From assembly GCA_016124795.1 (NCBI GenBank), contig WGNB01000013.1:29054-93053 (forward strand): DNA of 64,000 bases, written 5' to 3'. The notes below the pieces were generated by a model. It searched no databases. It was not told the origin of the DNA and was given only the letters and a program-made list of their open reading frames with translations. This document shows, piece by piece, positions 18,063-26,707 of the stretch. Made by a program: the position numbers and the translations under genes. Position 1 is the first letter of the stretch; each line of letters opens with the position of its first letter. The stretch is from Rhodopseudomonas sp. GTDB lineage: Bacteria; Pseudomonadota; Alphaproteobacteria; Rhizobiales; Xanthobacteraceae.

Positions 18063-18869
18063 CTAATCGCTCCCCAAACAAAAACGACCCAGCCTGTGGA
18101 CGCCAGGTAGGCCATATCCTAAACCGCCGTACCGAAACTTTCGCGACACCCCCCTCACAATATTCAATTCGAACACAGGGGTACTGGCGTCGGCCCGAGT
18201 CATCTCCCGCAACTTATTCGCTCTTGTAGTAGACAACCTCCGCTCGCCGGTTTTCACATCATAGATTGCAATGACGTCGCCCTGATCATTTTGAAGGGCG
18301 ATATCCGTTCGAATGCTGCCTGCCAAGCCATATCGGGGATCACTGTCTTTGAGGCTAAACGTGCGCTCAACGTTCCAGTATCCAATCCCATGAAGATTTT
18401 GCAATCGGACCGCGGTCGCGAAAGCGGCGTGAACAGCAATCCCATATAATTGGGGACTGCTCTCGGGTATGACATTTAACGTTTCCATGACCCGCACCAG
18501 CGTATCACTCAGGGACTTTGACGTATTATCGATGGTTGAAATTCCGGTGAGAAACCCCGGCGAGGTGGTCACCGTGACTCCGCCGGGGCCTGCTCCGCCC
18601 GACCAGCGTCCGCCCGGCTTTGGGGTACCCGGCGTGCCTCCCGGCCATCTTGGCTGATCCTCTTTGAACCCGGCCTTCCGGCACACATAGGCGTATCGAA
18701 GCATCGCCGTTTGCAGACGTAACGCCGCCAATTTATATTTTATTCTGATCGCCGCCTTTTCGAGATGGCGAGCTCTAAGTATTTCATTCACTTCGGCTAA
18801 TTCACTGTCAAGAACGGACCATCGAATTGCCGGACGGGACGATATAGAGCTTGTGATTGGAATGAGCAT
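18063..18869 (-). CDS. Putative PD-(D/E)XK-type nuclease toxin, orphan effector module
   Basis: A 268-residue protein. Residues 1-70 are helical (LAEVNEILRARHLEKAAIRI), 74-98 are a Gly/Pro/Trp linker (RWPGGTPGTPKPGG), and 139-240 form the likely effector domain. This has YGIAVHAAF at 142, VERTF with Glu169, SIRTDIAL with Asp189 and IAIYDVKTG with Asp204 and Lys206, the order E...D...DxK expected for PD-(D/E)XK endonucleases. It lacks a secretion or Rhs/filamentous domain. The downstream coupled gene would be the immunity protein. Alternative: an intracellular restriction-like nuclease. Confidence 0.6.
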   Translation of the reverse strand: MLIPITSSISSRPAIRWSVLDSELAEVNEILRARHLEKAAIRIKYKLAALRLQTAMLRYAYVCRKAGFKEDQPRWPGGTPGTPKPGGRWSGGAGPGGVTVTTSPGFLTGISTIDNTSKSLSDTLVRVMETLNVIPESSPQLYGIAVHAAFATAVRLQNLHGIGYWNVERTFSLKDSDPRYGLAGSIRTDIALQNDQGDVIAIYDVKTGERRLSTTRANKLREMTRADASTPVFELNIVRGVSRKFRYGGLGYGLPGVHRLGRFCLGSD

Positions 18870-19197
18870 GATCTAAATCCATATGAGGATTTAAAGCCCA
18901 TATAGACACCGCCCGCCTGTCAAACATAAATTCCTATTATTTTAATCTCTCCGCCGCGAGCATCCGTCCCATGGCCCGACGCTGCCTTTTAGCCATCTTG
19001 ACGCTACGCGACCGGCGTCCCGGACCTGACACCGGTCAGGGAGCTCGTTCGCGGATCAAGCGACGCGTCATCCGCCGTTCTGCTTTCGCCACCGGCCACA
19101 AATCTGCGACGGGTCACTTCTTCGGTTAGCCTGCCCTGGCTGCGAAGCAGCCCACACATTTGTAAATCATGCCTTCAACCCCAAAAGAGGCCCCCCC
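18870..19197. other. Gene-free stretch at the right edge of the island
   Basis: A 328-base gap between the divergent toxin gene and ridA. The first 80 bases are AT-rich and probably hold the toxin promoter. The rest is GC-rich and I see no reading frame or strong structure, apart from the short dyad ACCTGACACCGGTCAGG near 19022. Confidence 0.4.
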
Positions 19198-19575
19198 ATG
19201 CCCCTCACCCACTTCCCCGCACCGCTGAACGTCAAAGCCCCGCCGCTGTCCTATGCCGTCAAGGTCGGCGATCTGCTATTCATCTCCGGCATTCCGGGCT
19301 TCGACGACAACGGCGTACTCGCGGAAGGCTTCGAGGCGCAGTTCGGTTTCGTCGTCGCCACCATCAAGCGCATTCTCGCCGAGGCCGGCACCGACACGGC
19401 GCATCTCGTCAAGGTCAACGTACTGCTGACTCGCGCGTCCGACGTCGCCACCATGAATAAATTATATGCCGAGGCCTTCGGGCCAGCGCCCTATCCGGCG
19501 CGCACCACCTGCGTCATCGCGCAATTACCCGATCCGGCGATGCTGATCGAGATCGAATGCGTCGCTGCCGTTTAA
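19198..19575 (+). CDS. RidA family protein (YjgF/YER057c/UK114)
   Basis: A 125-residue protein with the RidA pattern: GDLLFISGIPGFDDNG near residue 22, ILAEAGTDTAHLVKVNVLLT near 63, and APYPARTTCVIAQLPDPAML near 100 including the Arg of the active site and the IEIECVA end. RidA deaminases hydrolyse reactive enamine/imine intermediates formed by PLP enzymes. AAAGAGG precedes the ATG at 19198. A broken piece of a related gene is found 2.3 kb upstream at 16923. Confidence 0.88.
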   Translation: MPLTHFPAPLNVKAPPLSYAVKVGDLLFISGIPGFDDNGVLAEGFEAQFGFVVATIKRILAEAGTDTAHLVKVNVLLTRASDVATMNKLYAEAFGPAPYPARTTCVIAQLPDPAMLIEIECVAAV

Positions 19576-19586
19576 AGGACCGCCTC

Positions 19587-20018
19587 ATGCACCCATGCCG
19601 CCTCCTTCCCGTCCTGCCCCTGCTCGTCGCCCTCACCGCGCCGGGCTTCGCCGAATCTCCCTCGCCCGCGCCGTCCTACCCCGCCGTCCCGCTGCTCTCC
19701 ACCTCGACCACGATCCTCGGCGAGAAGATCCACTATCCGACCGGCGACGCGCACGTCACCGCATCGATCGTCACGCTCGCGCCGGGCGCGCGCACGATTT
19801 TGCACACACACGCCGTGCCGCTGTTTGCCTATATTCTCGAGGGCGAATTGACGGTGGACTATGGCGCGCATGGCCGTCGCACCTACAAGCAAGGCCAGTC
19901 TCTGGTCGAGGCGATGGCCGTGCCCCACTACGGCATCAACACCGGCAACACGGTCATGCGGCTGATCGGCGTCTACATGGGCGCCGATGGCGTCAAGGAC
20001 GTGACGCCGGTGAAATAG
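19587..20018 (+). CDS. Exported cupin-domain protein
   Basis: A 143-residue protein with a signal peptide (MHPCRLLPVLPLLVALTAPGFA). The cupin core is visible: LAPGARTILHTHAVPLFAYI supplies GxxxHxH-like metal ligands, ILEGELTVDYG the first barrel turn, and EAMAVPHYGINTGN the second motif with His. It starts 11 bases after ridA and may be cotranscribed. Single-domain periplasmic cupins of this type have unknown substrates. Confidence 0.8.
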   Translation: MHPCRLLPVLPLLVALTAPGFAESPSPAPSYPAVPLLSTSTTILGEKIHYPTGDAHVTASIVTLAPGARTILHTHAVPLFAYILEGELTVDYGAHGRRTYKQGQSLVEAMAVPHYGINTGNTVMRLIGVYMGADGVKDVTPVK

Positions 20019-20071
20019 AGCGGGCGCGACACGGCATGGCCCGGATGGCGCCGGCCTGCTATCGTGCCGCC

Positions 20072-20356
20072 ATGCATTGCAGCACTCCCATTGCGCGCCT
20101 AGGAATCCTCGCGGCGCTCCTGTGTGCGCCGGCGCGCGCCGCGCCGCCTGAGCTTTCCGCCGCCGACCGGGCCTGGATCGACACCTGCGTCGCACAGCTT
20201 AAAGCCGAGCCGGCGCCGAACGAGGCCGTCAAGCAGCGCTATTGTGCCTGCATGCACGAGCAGTTCGACGACAACCCGACGGTGACGCAGAGCGAGATGG
20301 AGCACATGTTTCCGCCGCTGCACCGCGCCTGCAATCGTGAATCGGGCTGGAAATAG
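20072..20356 (+). CDS. Small exported Cys-rich protein, GWK-ending family, copy 1
   Basis: A 94-residue protein with a signal peptide (MHCSTPIARLGILAALLCAPARA). The mature part WIDTCVAQLKAEPAPNEAVK continues QRYCACMHEQFDDN and ends RACNRESGWK. The gene at 27075 has the same framework (W-I-x2-C-x2-L..., YCxCM, DDN, AC-x2-E-x-GWK), so they are paralogues. Four conserved Cys suggest two disulfides in the periplasm. Function is unknown. Confidence 0.65.
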   Translation: MHCSTPIARLGILAALLCAPARAAPPELSAADRAWIDTCVAQLKAEPAPNEAVKQRYCACMHEQFDDNPTVTQSEMEHMFPPLHRACNRESGWK

Positions 20357-20403
20357 GCACGCGGCCCGTCGCGGCGACAGGCCGGCCGACGTTCGATGCG
20401 CCT

Positions 20404-20859
20404 TTATCGGCAGGCCGGATAGCCGAAGCGCTTGATCATCTCCACGCCCGAGATCGAATGAAACTGGAACGTGTCCATGTAATGGTTGGCTTTGACGAAG
20501 CCGCGAAGCTTGCCGTTATAACGCGCCTGCATCCGACGGGTCTTGTCGGGGTTAATCCGGCCTTGGCGCATCGCACCGCCGGCATGAAACAGCAGCGTGG
20601 CGCCGGGCTCGACGCAAACATGGCGGATACCGAGAAACATCGTGCAGGCCGACTGGCAATGGCCATCGATGCGGAAGCGTTCGCCCGATGCATTGTACTG
20701 GCCGACCACCGCTTCAAAGCGCCGGAACTCGGCATCGGTCGCTGCGCCTCGCCCCATGCCCAGGGACGAGACCGACCCGTCGGCGAAAGCGGGCCGCGCC
20801 GCGACCATCAGCAAGGCCGCCAACAATCCGAAAGCCCGCGCCGCCCGCCTCATATTCAT
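20404..20859 (-). CDS. Exported ClpP/crotonase-like fold protein
   Basis: A 151-residue protein with signal peptide MNMRRAARAFGLLAALLMVA to about residue 26. RIDGHCQSACTMFLGIRHVC resembles the nucleophilic-serine segment (S-A-C-T, with the preceding G-x-C) of the periplasmic ClpP-like COG3904 family, and ATLLFHAGG follows as the expected His strand. Whether it is an active protease is not clear. It is convergent with the preceding small gene, separated by 47 bases. Confidence 0.6.
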   Translation of the reverse strand: MNMRRAARAFGLLAALLMVAARPAFADGSVSSLGMGRGAATDAEFRRFEAVVGQYNASGERFRIDGHCQSACTMFLGIRHVCVEPGATLLFHAGGAMRQGRINPDKTRRMQARYNGKLRGFVKANHYMDTFQFHSISGVEMIKRFGYPACR

Positions 20860-21162
20860 GTCCTGTTTCCAGCCCGTCGACGGCCGGCATCTTATGACGC
20901 GACGAGCCTATTACAACGCACGCCGCCGCCGCGCCGGGGTCCAATTAACAGCATGACATGGATAACCGGAATTTTTTAGGCCACGTTTATATCGGGCCGG
21001 GAACGTGCCGCACGGCCGTCGCGGCCTGCCGGCTTATAACCCGACCACGGCTCGACCACGGTCCAATCCGGACCGATCACGAACGGCTCCGATCTTCGCA
21101 CGATGAGGGAACCGACCGCGTGCAGTCCGCGTTCTCGTTCCAAACCCGACGCGGAGACAGCC

Positions 21163-21417
21163 TTGTCATTCTTCAGCGACCTGTCCGAGACTATCGCCGA
21201 GCCGCCGCAGGCCGTGCGGCTGCGCCATCTCGGCGCCACCACCGACGTGCTGAAATACGCACCGCCCCGGCTGCGCGCCGAGACGATCGACCGCGCCAAG
21301 GCGCAGGCCGACATCGCCTACTGGCGCGAGCGCGCCTTCAAGGCCGAGACCAAACTGCGCACGCTGGAAACGCGAGTGCATTGGCTCGCGGGCCGCGCGC
21401 AAGGCGTCCGGCGATAG
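21163..21417 (+). CDS. Small coiled-coil protein
   Basis: An 84-residue protein starting at TTG with GGAG seven bases upstream. The C-terminal half (IDRAKAQADIAYWRERAFKA ETKLRTLETRV) is a heptad-patterned basic helix; residues 1-35 are short and uninformative. Unknown family. A long palindromic repeat follows at 21446. Confidence 0.5.
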   Translation: MSFFSDLSETIAEPPQAVRLRHLGATTDVLKYAPPRLRAETIDRAKAQADIAYWRERAFKAETKLRTLETRVHWLAGRAQGVRR

Positions 21418-21445
21418 CAGGGTTCATTCAGCGGCACATTCGGCT

Positions 21446-21541
21446 GTCATTCCGGGGCGGGCGAAGCCAGAACCCGGAATCCGGACAAGTCCTCATGCGC
21501 CTCTGGATTCCGGATCGCCGCTACGCGGCGTCCGGAATGAC
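21446..21541. repeat. Intergenic palindrome, GTCATTCCGG family
   Basis: Outer arms GTCATTCCGG (21446-21455) and CCGGAATGAC (21532-21541) enclose nested arms CCCGGAATCCGG / CTGGATTCCGGA. The whole folds as a long imperfect hairpin. Same family as 7637 and 47426. Confidence 0.8.
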
Positions 21542-21835
21542 GATGAGATGCGTAAATTCATAGCCCGGGCTTCGCTTCATCCGGGCTACGGGAGACCGGC
21601 GCCGTGCAGGATTACGGATGCCCGCCGCACCAGCATACTCGTCCCGTTCCGCAACGGCGCGCCGGTCGAACCGCGGCAGAATAAGCCACCGGGGTCAATC
21701 CGGACTTGAGATGCGTCAAGGCCGTCTTAAATTTGACGCGATATTAACGCGATGGCCGAGACAATCGGCCATCGACGATTGAGGTCCATACATTTCCGGC
21801 GGCCATACCCGGCCCACAACAACAAGGATACCCCT

Positions 21836-22036
21836 ATGGCCAGCACGCCTTCTTATTCCCGCGCCGAACTCGACGACCGCATTGCGATCCTGCGCGACAA
21901 TATCCGGCAATTGACCGAGCAGGCCGCGGGCTCTTCCGGCGCCGCCGACGAGGAGCGCACCGCCAACCGCATCGCCGAACAGCAGGACGAACTGGACGCG
22001 CTGATCAAGCAGCGCGATGCGTTGCCGCAGCGATAG
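21836..22036 (+). CDS. Small coiled-coil protein
   Basis: A 66-residue soluble protein; ATG at 21836 with AAGGA 9 bases upstream. RAELDDRIAILRDNIRQLTE and ANRIAEQQDELDALIKQRD form two amphipathic helices with heptad spacing separated by GSSGAADEERT, so it is probably a helical hairpin or dimer. A strong terminator at 22077 follows. Unknown function. Confidence 0.65.
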   Translation: MASTPSYSRAELDDRIAILRDNIRQLTEQAAGSSGAADEERTANRIAEQQDELDALIKQRDALPQR

Positions 22037-22076
22037 CGCAGGCATCGCGGTTCTTCGCCAGCGTGCGAATGCAATA

Positions 22077-22113
22077 AAGGCCAGGCCGTTCCGATCGCGA
22101 ACGGCCTGGCCTT
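22077..22113. terminator. Strong hairpin terminator
   Basis: A perfect 15-bp stem (AAGGCCAGGCCGTTC and complement) with a 7-base loop, ending CCTTGTC. It separates the small coiled-coil gene from the convergent PLDc_N-like gene. Confidence 0.75.
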
Positions 22114-22144
22114 GTCGTAAGGCGCGGCATCTGCGCCGCCGGCG

Positions 22145-22321
22145 TCAACGCCGTCCGGCAATCAGCCAGATCAGCAGGCCGAGCACCGGCAGGATCAGGA
22201 TGATCAGCACCCACAATAATTTGCGGGCCGGCGCGCCACCACCTTGCAGGATCTGCACGATCGCCCAGATGTCCGCGATCAGAATAATCAGCCCAAGAAT
22301 GCCGCCATATCCAAAGCCCAT
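22145..22321 (-). CDS. PLDc_N-type small membrane protein
   Basis: A 58-residue protein MGFGYGGILGLIILIADIWA IVQI..., with a second helix LLWVLIILILPVLGLLIWLI and end AGRR. Two hydrophobic helices joined by QGGGAPARK are the pattern of PLDc_N proteins (the membrane anchor of cardiolipin synthases, also found alone). Here it stands alone without a catalytic domain. It faces the terminator at 22077. Confidence 0.75.
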   Translation of the reverse strand: MGFGYGGILGLIILIADIWAIVQILQGGGAPARKLLWVLIILILPVLGLLIWLIAGRR

Positions 22322-22445
22322 TTGAAATCTCCCCGTTTAATCCGTTCAGTCCTTGCGGACGTGCAATCAACGTCAAGCCAACGACTTGATCCTGACGAAG
22401 TTCCCTGCCGGATCGAAGCCGGTCGTATCATCCGCCACAAAAAAT

Positions 22446-22470
22446 CATGGCCGGGACTTGCCCGGCCATG
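22446..22470. repeat. Short intergenic hairpin, CATGGCCGGG family
   Basis: CATGGCCGGG-ACTT-GCCCGGCCATG. Similar elements lie at 12793 and 43395. Confidence 0.6.
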
Positions 22471-22521
22471 ACAGCATCTTTCGATGACGGATTTTCAATT
22501 CGCGGCGGGACGCCAGGCGAA

Positions 22522-22965
22522 TTACTTGACGGTCAGGGCAAGACCGCTGAGATCGGCGCTGACGATCAGACCACGCTGATTGCCGGTGAGCGTGAGCACC
22601 GCGCCTTTCTGGTTGGTCAACACGATCGCCTGCGCACCCGCGCGGCCGACCGCCGCGCCGGCACCGGCCTGGCCGTAGACACCGGCGACATCCGAGGCGC
22701 GGTGAATATTGCTGACCGTGCCGTGGAAACGGGTTTCCGACGCGCCGAAGGTGAAGCCGTAGCTGATGCCGCCGATCGAAACCGGGTAGCGTTTGCCGTG
22801 GAAGGTCAAGGTGCCGCTCCCGCCGGAGCCGCCGACAATGAACCCCGCCTTGACGATCTTGAAGCTGATGCTGCCGCTATCGGCGAAGGCGGCGCTCGAA
22901 AACGCAACGCCGCTCATGGCGAGCACGGCGACAACGGCGGTCCGAAGCTTGGTGGATAAGCGCAT
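22522..22965 (-). CDS. Small exported Gly-rich protein
   Basis: A 147-residue protein with start at 22965 and signal peptide MRLSTKLRTAVVAVLAMSGV to about residue 28. The mature region is beta-rich with Gly repeats (IVGGSGGSGTLTFHGKRYPV, VYGQAGAGAAVGRAGAQAIV) and ends LSGLALTVK. Overall pattern is SYLF/YSC84-like, but no motif makes that firm. Function unknown. It is divergent from nothing obvious; downstream is a 200-base gap containing a short repeat. Confidence 0.6.
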   Translation of the reverse strand: MRLSTKLRTAVVAVLAMSGVAFSSAAFADSGSISFKIVKAGFIVGGSGGSGTLTFHGKRYPVSIGGISYGFTFGASETRFHGTVSNIHRASDVAGVYGQAGAGAAVGRAGAQAIVLTNQKGAVLTLTGNQRGLIVSADLSGLALTVK

Positions 22966-23179
22966 GACGCATTTCTCCTGGGGCCCGAAGGGCAGGTTGT
23001 TTTTGGCTTTGACGATTTTCGGGTGCTGGCCGCAAAGCCATTTTGATTTAAGTCGAATCGCCAAACCATAATGCATCGGCTGGAACAAAGTTCCAGTCGC
23101 AATCCGGTTTAAATTTCCAGCATCCGGATACCGGAACGAAGGCCCGCTAAAACGCCATCGGCCAGCGACATAGCCGGCT

Positions 23180-23677
23180 TCAGCGTTTGAACAGGCCCAT
23201 GATGCTGGCCTTGGCCAACGTCTTGAAATTCAGATTAAAGCCGATCTGCGCCGCCGGCGTATCGGCCTTAACCGGCAGGCTATCCTCACCCACCGCAAAG
23301 ACCGTGAACAGATAACGATGCGGGTGATCGCCCTGCGGCGGACAAGGTCCGCCATAGCCGGCGAAACCGTAATCGGTCCGGGTCTGCAACGCGCCTTTCG
23401 GCATGACGCCACCGGCGCTGCCGGCGCCCAGCGACAGTTCAGTGACATCAGGCGGAATATTGACAACCAGCCAATGCCAGAAGCCCGAACCGGTCGGCGC
23501 GTCGGGATCGTAACAGGTGACGGCAAAACTCTTTGTGCCGGCCGGCGCACCCGACCATTTCAGGTGGGGCGACGTGTTGCCGCCCTCGCAGCCAAATCCG
23601 TGGTCGGCAGAACCGGCATGGGTCATGGCGAGATAATCGCCATCCTTGAAACTGTCGCTGGACACGGTGAAAGCCAT
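23180..23677 (-). CDS. YbhB/YbcL-family PEBP-like protein
   Basis: A 165-residue phosphatidylethanolamine-binding-protein fold. Diagnostic pieces: GNTSPHLKWSGAPAGTKSFA, CYDPDAPTGSGFWHWLVVNIP (the DPDAP and W-H-W loop of the ligand pocket) and YGGPCPPQGDHPHRYLFTVF. Bacterial members resemble Raf kinase inhibitor proteins but have no established substrate. It is monocistronic on the minus strand with no signal peptide. CvpA is divergent from 23952. Confidence 0.9.
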   Translation of the reverse strand: MAFTVSSDSFKDGDYLAMTHAGSADHGFGCEGGNTSPHLKWSGAPAGTKSFAVTCYDPDAPTGSGFWHWLVVNIPPDVTELSLGAGSAGGVMPKGALQTRTDYGFAGYGGPCPPQGDHPHRYLFTVFAVGEDSLPVKADTPAAQIGFNLNFKTLAKASIMGLFKR

Positions 23678-23951
23678 GATCGTTCTCCTCGCCTGTATCA
23701 GATCGACGCCCGCGACCGAAACCTAATCGGCTCACCGACAAAATCCAAGTTGCATGTCCGCAAGCGGCCTCGCGCCGAAGCCGAGCGTCATGTCGACACA
23801 TGCAAGACCGACAGGACCTAACAGGCCAATTACATGAACTCGCCGCCCCCGGTGGCGACTGGCCTTGCTTTCGCGACCGCACTACGATGCATCGTATCAC
23901 CGCGTCCGCCCGATTCGCCCGCCGCGATTTCATCGCCAGGATGACACGAAG

Positions 23952-24485
23952 ATGAACGCCGACCTGCCGATGAATGCGTTTGATCTCGCGGTCTATGCCT
24001 ATCTCGCGGTCGCCGTCATTTCCGGCTATCGTTCGGGGCTGCTGCGGAGCCTCGCGACCATTTTCGGCTACGCCATCGCCGCACCGGTTGCCGTCGCGGC
24101 CATGTCCTTTGTCACACCGTTGCTCGCCGACCGCCTGCAACTGCCGCCCGGCCAATCATCATTCGCCTATTTGGTCGTGTTCTTCGTGCTCGGCATCATT
24201 CTGGCGGCGTTGTTACGCGGCGCGGTTGGCGAAATATCCGGCCCGCAAATCGGCGCGGCCGACCGAGCCGCCGGCGCATTGCTCGGCGCCCTGCGGGCCG
24301 TTCTCGTTGCGGTGCTGATGGTCATGGTGTTCGAGCGAATTATTCCGGAAGGCCGCGAGCCCGCCTTTCTGCGCGACTCCCACCTTCGGCCGATCTTGTC
24401 GCAGGCCGGCCGCGAAGGCTTGCGCAAGCTGCCACCCGACGTCACCGAATTCATCGACCGGCTGAAGCGCGAACGCGGACTTTAG
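23952..24485 (+). CDS. CvpA-family membrane protein
   Basis: A 177-residue protein with four membrane segments at about 8-28, 30-55, 72-95 and 108-132. The GYRSGLLRSLATIFGY motif after the first helix, the second-helix Gly/Ala spacing and the GAADRAAGALLGALRAVLVA segment are CvpA features. CvpA proteins in other bacteria are linked to colicin V production or envelope homeostasis. The start at 23952 has GAAG upstream. The following small gene begins 8 bases after its stop. Confidence 0.75.
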   Translation: MNADLPMNAFDLAVYAYLAVAVISGYRSGLLRSLATIFGYAIAAPVAVAAMSFVTPLLADRLQLPPGQSSFAYLVVFFVLGIILAALLRGAVGEISGPQIGAADRAAGALLGALRAVLVAVLMVMVFERIIPEGREPAFLRDSHLRPILSQAGREGLRKLPPDVTEFIDRLKRERGL

Positions 24486-24492
24486 GACCACC

Positions 24493-24759
24493 ATGCCCGG
24501 TCATCCGGCGGCGGCGAAATTGTCGATCTGGGGAATCCTCGGCAAGGCGCTGGTCGGCGCATTGGCTGGCTTCTTCGCGGCGCCCGTCGTCGCGTTTATT
24601 GTGGTCTTGGTCCTCAATTTCTTCAATCCGGTCTGCGGCACGCCGGGTGACTCGGGCGGCTGCGAAATGGGACTGGCGACCGTGGTCGTCGGCTCGGCGC
24701 TGCCGGGCGCGGCCATCGGCTTTATCGTCAATGGCCTACGCGGATGGCGCCAGCGATGA
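24493..24759 (+). CDS. Small two-helix membrane protein
   Basis: An 88-residue protein starting 8 bases after cvpA, likely in the same operon. Hydrophobic helices at about 15-42 (LVGALAGFFAAPVVAFIVVL) and 63-80 (VVVGSALPGAAIGFIVNGL) flank a Cys-containing loop (NPVCGTPGDSGGCEMG), which may hold a disulfide outside the membrane. Unknown family. Confidence 0.6.
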   Translation: MPGHPAAAKLSIWGILGKALVGALAGFFAAPVVAFIVVLVLNFFNPVCGTPGDSGGCEMGLATVVVGSALPGAAIGFIVNGLRGWRQR

Positions 24760-24894
24760 CCGTCTTCGGGCGCCAATGCGGCGATTTCGGCCAGTCACGG
24801 CGGCAACGGCCCGCTGGCCCAAGGGTCTTGTGCAACCAACCGCCACCTCGCTAGGTTGGTCCTCGAAACCCTATTCACTGCAAGAGGCGTCGCC

Positions 24895-25140
24895 ATGACC
24901 AGAGTTACCTACGAAATCGTCGAACATGACGGCGGCTGGGCCTACAAGGTCGATGGCGTATTTTCCGAGCCGTTTCCGACCCACGCGGCCGCGCTCAAGG
25001 CCGCGCAAACCGCCGCTGCCGAACAGCGGGTCCCCGGCCATTCAGAGGAAATCGAGTTCGAGGACGAAAAGGGCCAATGGCACGTCGAGCGCGCCAGCGG
25101 CAGCGACCGGCCCGACACCTCGGTCAAGGATAAGGAATAA
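24895..25140 (+). CDS. DUF2188 domain protein
   Basis: An 81-residue protein. MTRVTYEIVEHDGGWAYKVD then FSEPFPTHAAALKAAQTAAA is the two-strand-plus-helix pattern of DUF2188 (ExDGGWAYKVDGxxSxxFPTHxxAL). GAGG lies upstream of the ATG. Its stop codon directly abuts the GTG of the next gene, a sign of cotranscription. Paralogue at 12862. Confidence 0.75.
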   Translation: MTRVTYEIVEHDGGWAYKVDGVFSEPFPTHAAALKAAQTAAAEQRVPGHSEEIEFEDEKGQWHVERASGSDRPDTSVKDKE

Positions 25141-25605
25141 GTGCCAAGCGCCGGCCACGGCCTAACGCCGACTGGCCCGGCCAAGCGCTTCCCCAAGACT
25201 CGAGCCGCGATGCGCTGGGCGATGGCGATCTTGTTCGCCGCCGCCGGTTACGCCCATTTGGCGGCACCGGCGCCGTTTCTGGCCATCACCCCGGATTGGG
25301 TTCCCTTCGCCCCGAAGCTGATCGCCGTCACCGGCCTGTGCGAATGGGCCGGAGCGGTCGCGCTTGTCACGCAGCCGCTGCGCAAAGCGGCGGGATTCGC
25401 ACTGGCGCTCTACTCGCTCTGCGTCTGGCCGGCCAACTTCAAACATGCCTTCGAAGGCATCGACATTGCCGGACTGCCATCAAGCTGGTGGTATCATGCA
25501 CCGAGACTGGCCTTGCAGCCGGTAATCGTCTGGTGGGCCTTGTTTGCCTCGGGCATCGTCGACTGGCCGGCCCGGCAATCAAGGGACAGTCGGCCGCAAC
25601 CGTGA
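25141..25605 (+). CDS. DoxX-family membrane protein
   Basis: A 154-residue protein whose GTG at 25141 is immediately after the previous stop; an in-frame ATG at 25210 is the alternative start. Membrane helices lie near residues 24-42, 58-78, 85-100 and 125-143. AMRWAMAILFAAAGYAHLAAP, LIAVTGLCEWAGAVALV and WPANFKHAFEG form the DoxX/DUF417-like pattern (helical bundle with G-x2-E-W). Function in the family is linked to thiosulfate oxidation or membrane redox, not specific here. Confidence 0.7.
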   Translation: MPSAGHGLTPTGPAKRFPKTRAAMRWAMAILFAAAGYAHLAAPAPFLAITPDWVPFAPKLIAVTGLCEWAGAVALVTQPLRKAAGFALALYSLCVWPANFKHAFEGIDIAGLPSSWWYHAPRLALQPVIVWWALFASGIVDWPARQSRDSRPQP

Positions 25606-25779
25606 CGATGACCTGAACCAACAGACCATCGCCGTCCGTTGTCACCGCAAGCCCGATTTACTTCCGCGATTTCCTTCGTAGCGCGACGCCGTTCGAAGAT
25701 GGTTTGAGCCGCCATCGTATCGTGAACAACGCATGACAGAGTTCGATCCAACGGCCGGCGGTCGCAGCGCAACGGATGC

Positions 25780-26169
25780 TTATTGCCAGAGGCCGTAAGA
25801 CGCCCACTTCGACTGCGGGATCTCGCCGCCGATTTTATAATTGAACGACTCGACCTTGAGATGCTGCGGTTCCGCCGTGCAAGTGTAGGACATCTCGTAC
25901 CACTTGCCGCGGCTGCGGAAGGCGCCGCCCCTGGCGACAATCGTGTGGTTCTTGTGAATGACCTCTTTCATCGCATTGGCGACGGCGCGATCGGGACGGA
26001 AATGCCGCTCGTCGGCGCGGATATGCGTCATCGCGGTGTAATCGCAGAGCTGTTCCAGCCGTTCGCTCGGCGCCAGCATCAGCAGGCTTCGCTCAAACCG
26101 TGCGTCGGCTGCCGCTGCATGTGCGGCAATGACCGTTACAAAGCCGATCGCCAGTCCCAAAACCCGCAT
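25780..26169 (-). CDS. DUF930 domain exported protein
   Basis: A 129-residue protein with a signal peptide (MRVLGLAIGFVTVIAAHAAA). The mature part matches DUF930: FERSLLMLAPSERLEQLCDY TAMTHIR, then the two Cys (LCDY, YTCTAEP) and the ending GEIPQSKWASYGLW. In this family the domain recognises nothing known. It has no operon partner; the next gene downstream on the minus strand is far. Confidence 0.75.
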   Translation of the reverse strand: MRVLGLAIGFVTVIAAHAAAADARFERSLLMLAPSERLEQLCDYTAMTHIRADERHFRPDRAVANAMKEVIHKNHTIVARGGAFRSRGKWYEMSYTCTAEPQHLKVESFNYKIGGEIPQSKWASYGLWQ

Positions 26170-26323
26170 ACCTTCCCCTCCGATCGCCAGCGCCCTGGTT
26201 GCGATTTACGCGGCACGAGCCATCAAGACAACCCCAAGAATGCGCGCGAATTGGCCTTGTCCCGGTGAAAAAACCAGCCAAATGCGGACATTTTGCCGCG
26301 TATGAGGCAGATGCGATCGAGGC

Positions 26324-26707
26324 TCAGGAATATTTCGAATCACGCTCGAGCAGTTCGATCGAAACGCCCTGCGGACCCCGCAAAAAGCAGATCTTGATGC
26401 CGGGACGCGGGATGTGCGGTTCCTTGCTGAACTCGGCGCCCTTGGCCTTCAGCTCAGCCGCGACAGCATCGATGTCGGTGACGCGAAGACCGAAATGATC
26501 GAGCCCCTGATAGGGCGTGACCGGCGGCGCGTTGACGCCATCGCCGGGCGCGACAGGCGCGAGAAAGATATTGGCGCCGCCAAGCTTGAGGTCGATACGT
26601 CCGGGCGTGCGCAGCACTTCGGCGCCCAGCATGCGTTCGAACCACGCAGCGGTCGCTTCCGGATCGGGCGTGCGCAGATGGATATGATCCCAAGTGCAAG
26701 TCGGCAT
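26324..26707 (-). CDS. VOC-fold (glyoxalase/bleomycin-resistance) protein
   Basis: A 127-residue single VOC domain. TWDHIHLRTPDPEATAAWFE and GLDHFGLRVTDIDAVAAELK are the two beta-alpha-beta half-repeats, each with a metal-ligand His (DHIHL, DHFGL). The C-terminal Glu (VSIELLERD) is the third expected ligand. Substrate is unknown. Confidence 0.85.
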   Translation of the reverse strand: MPTCTWDHIHLRTPDPEATAAWFERMLGAEVLRTPGRIDLKLGGANIFLAPVAPGDGVNAPPVTPYQGLDHFGLRVTDIDAVAAELKAKGAEFSKEPHIPRPGIKICFLRGPQGVSIELLERDSKYS

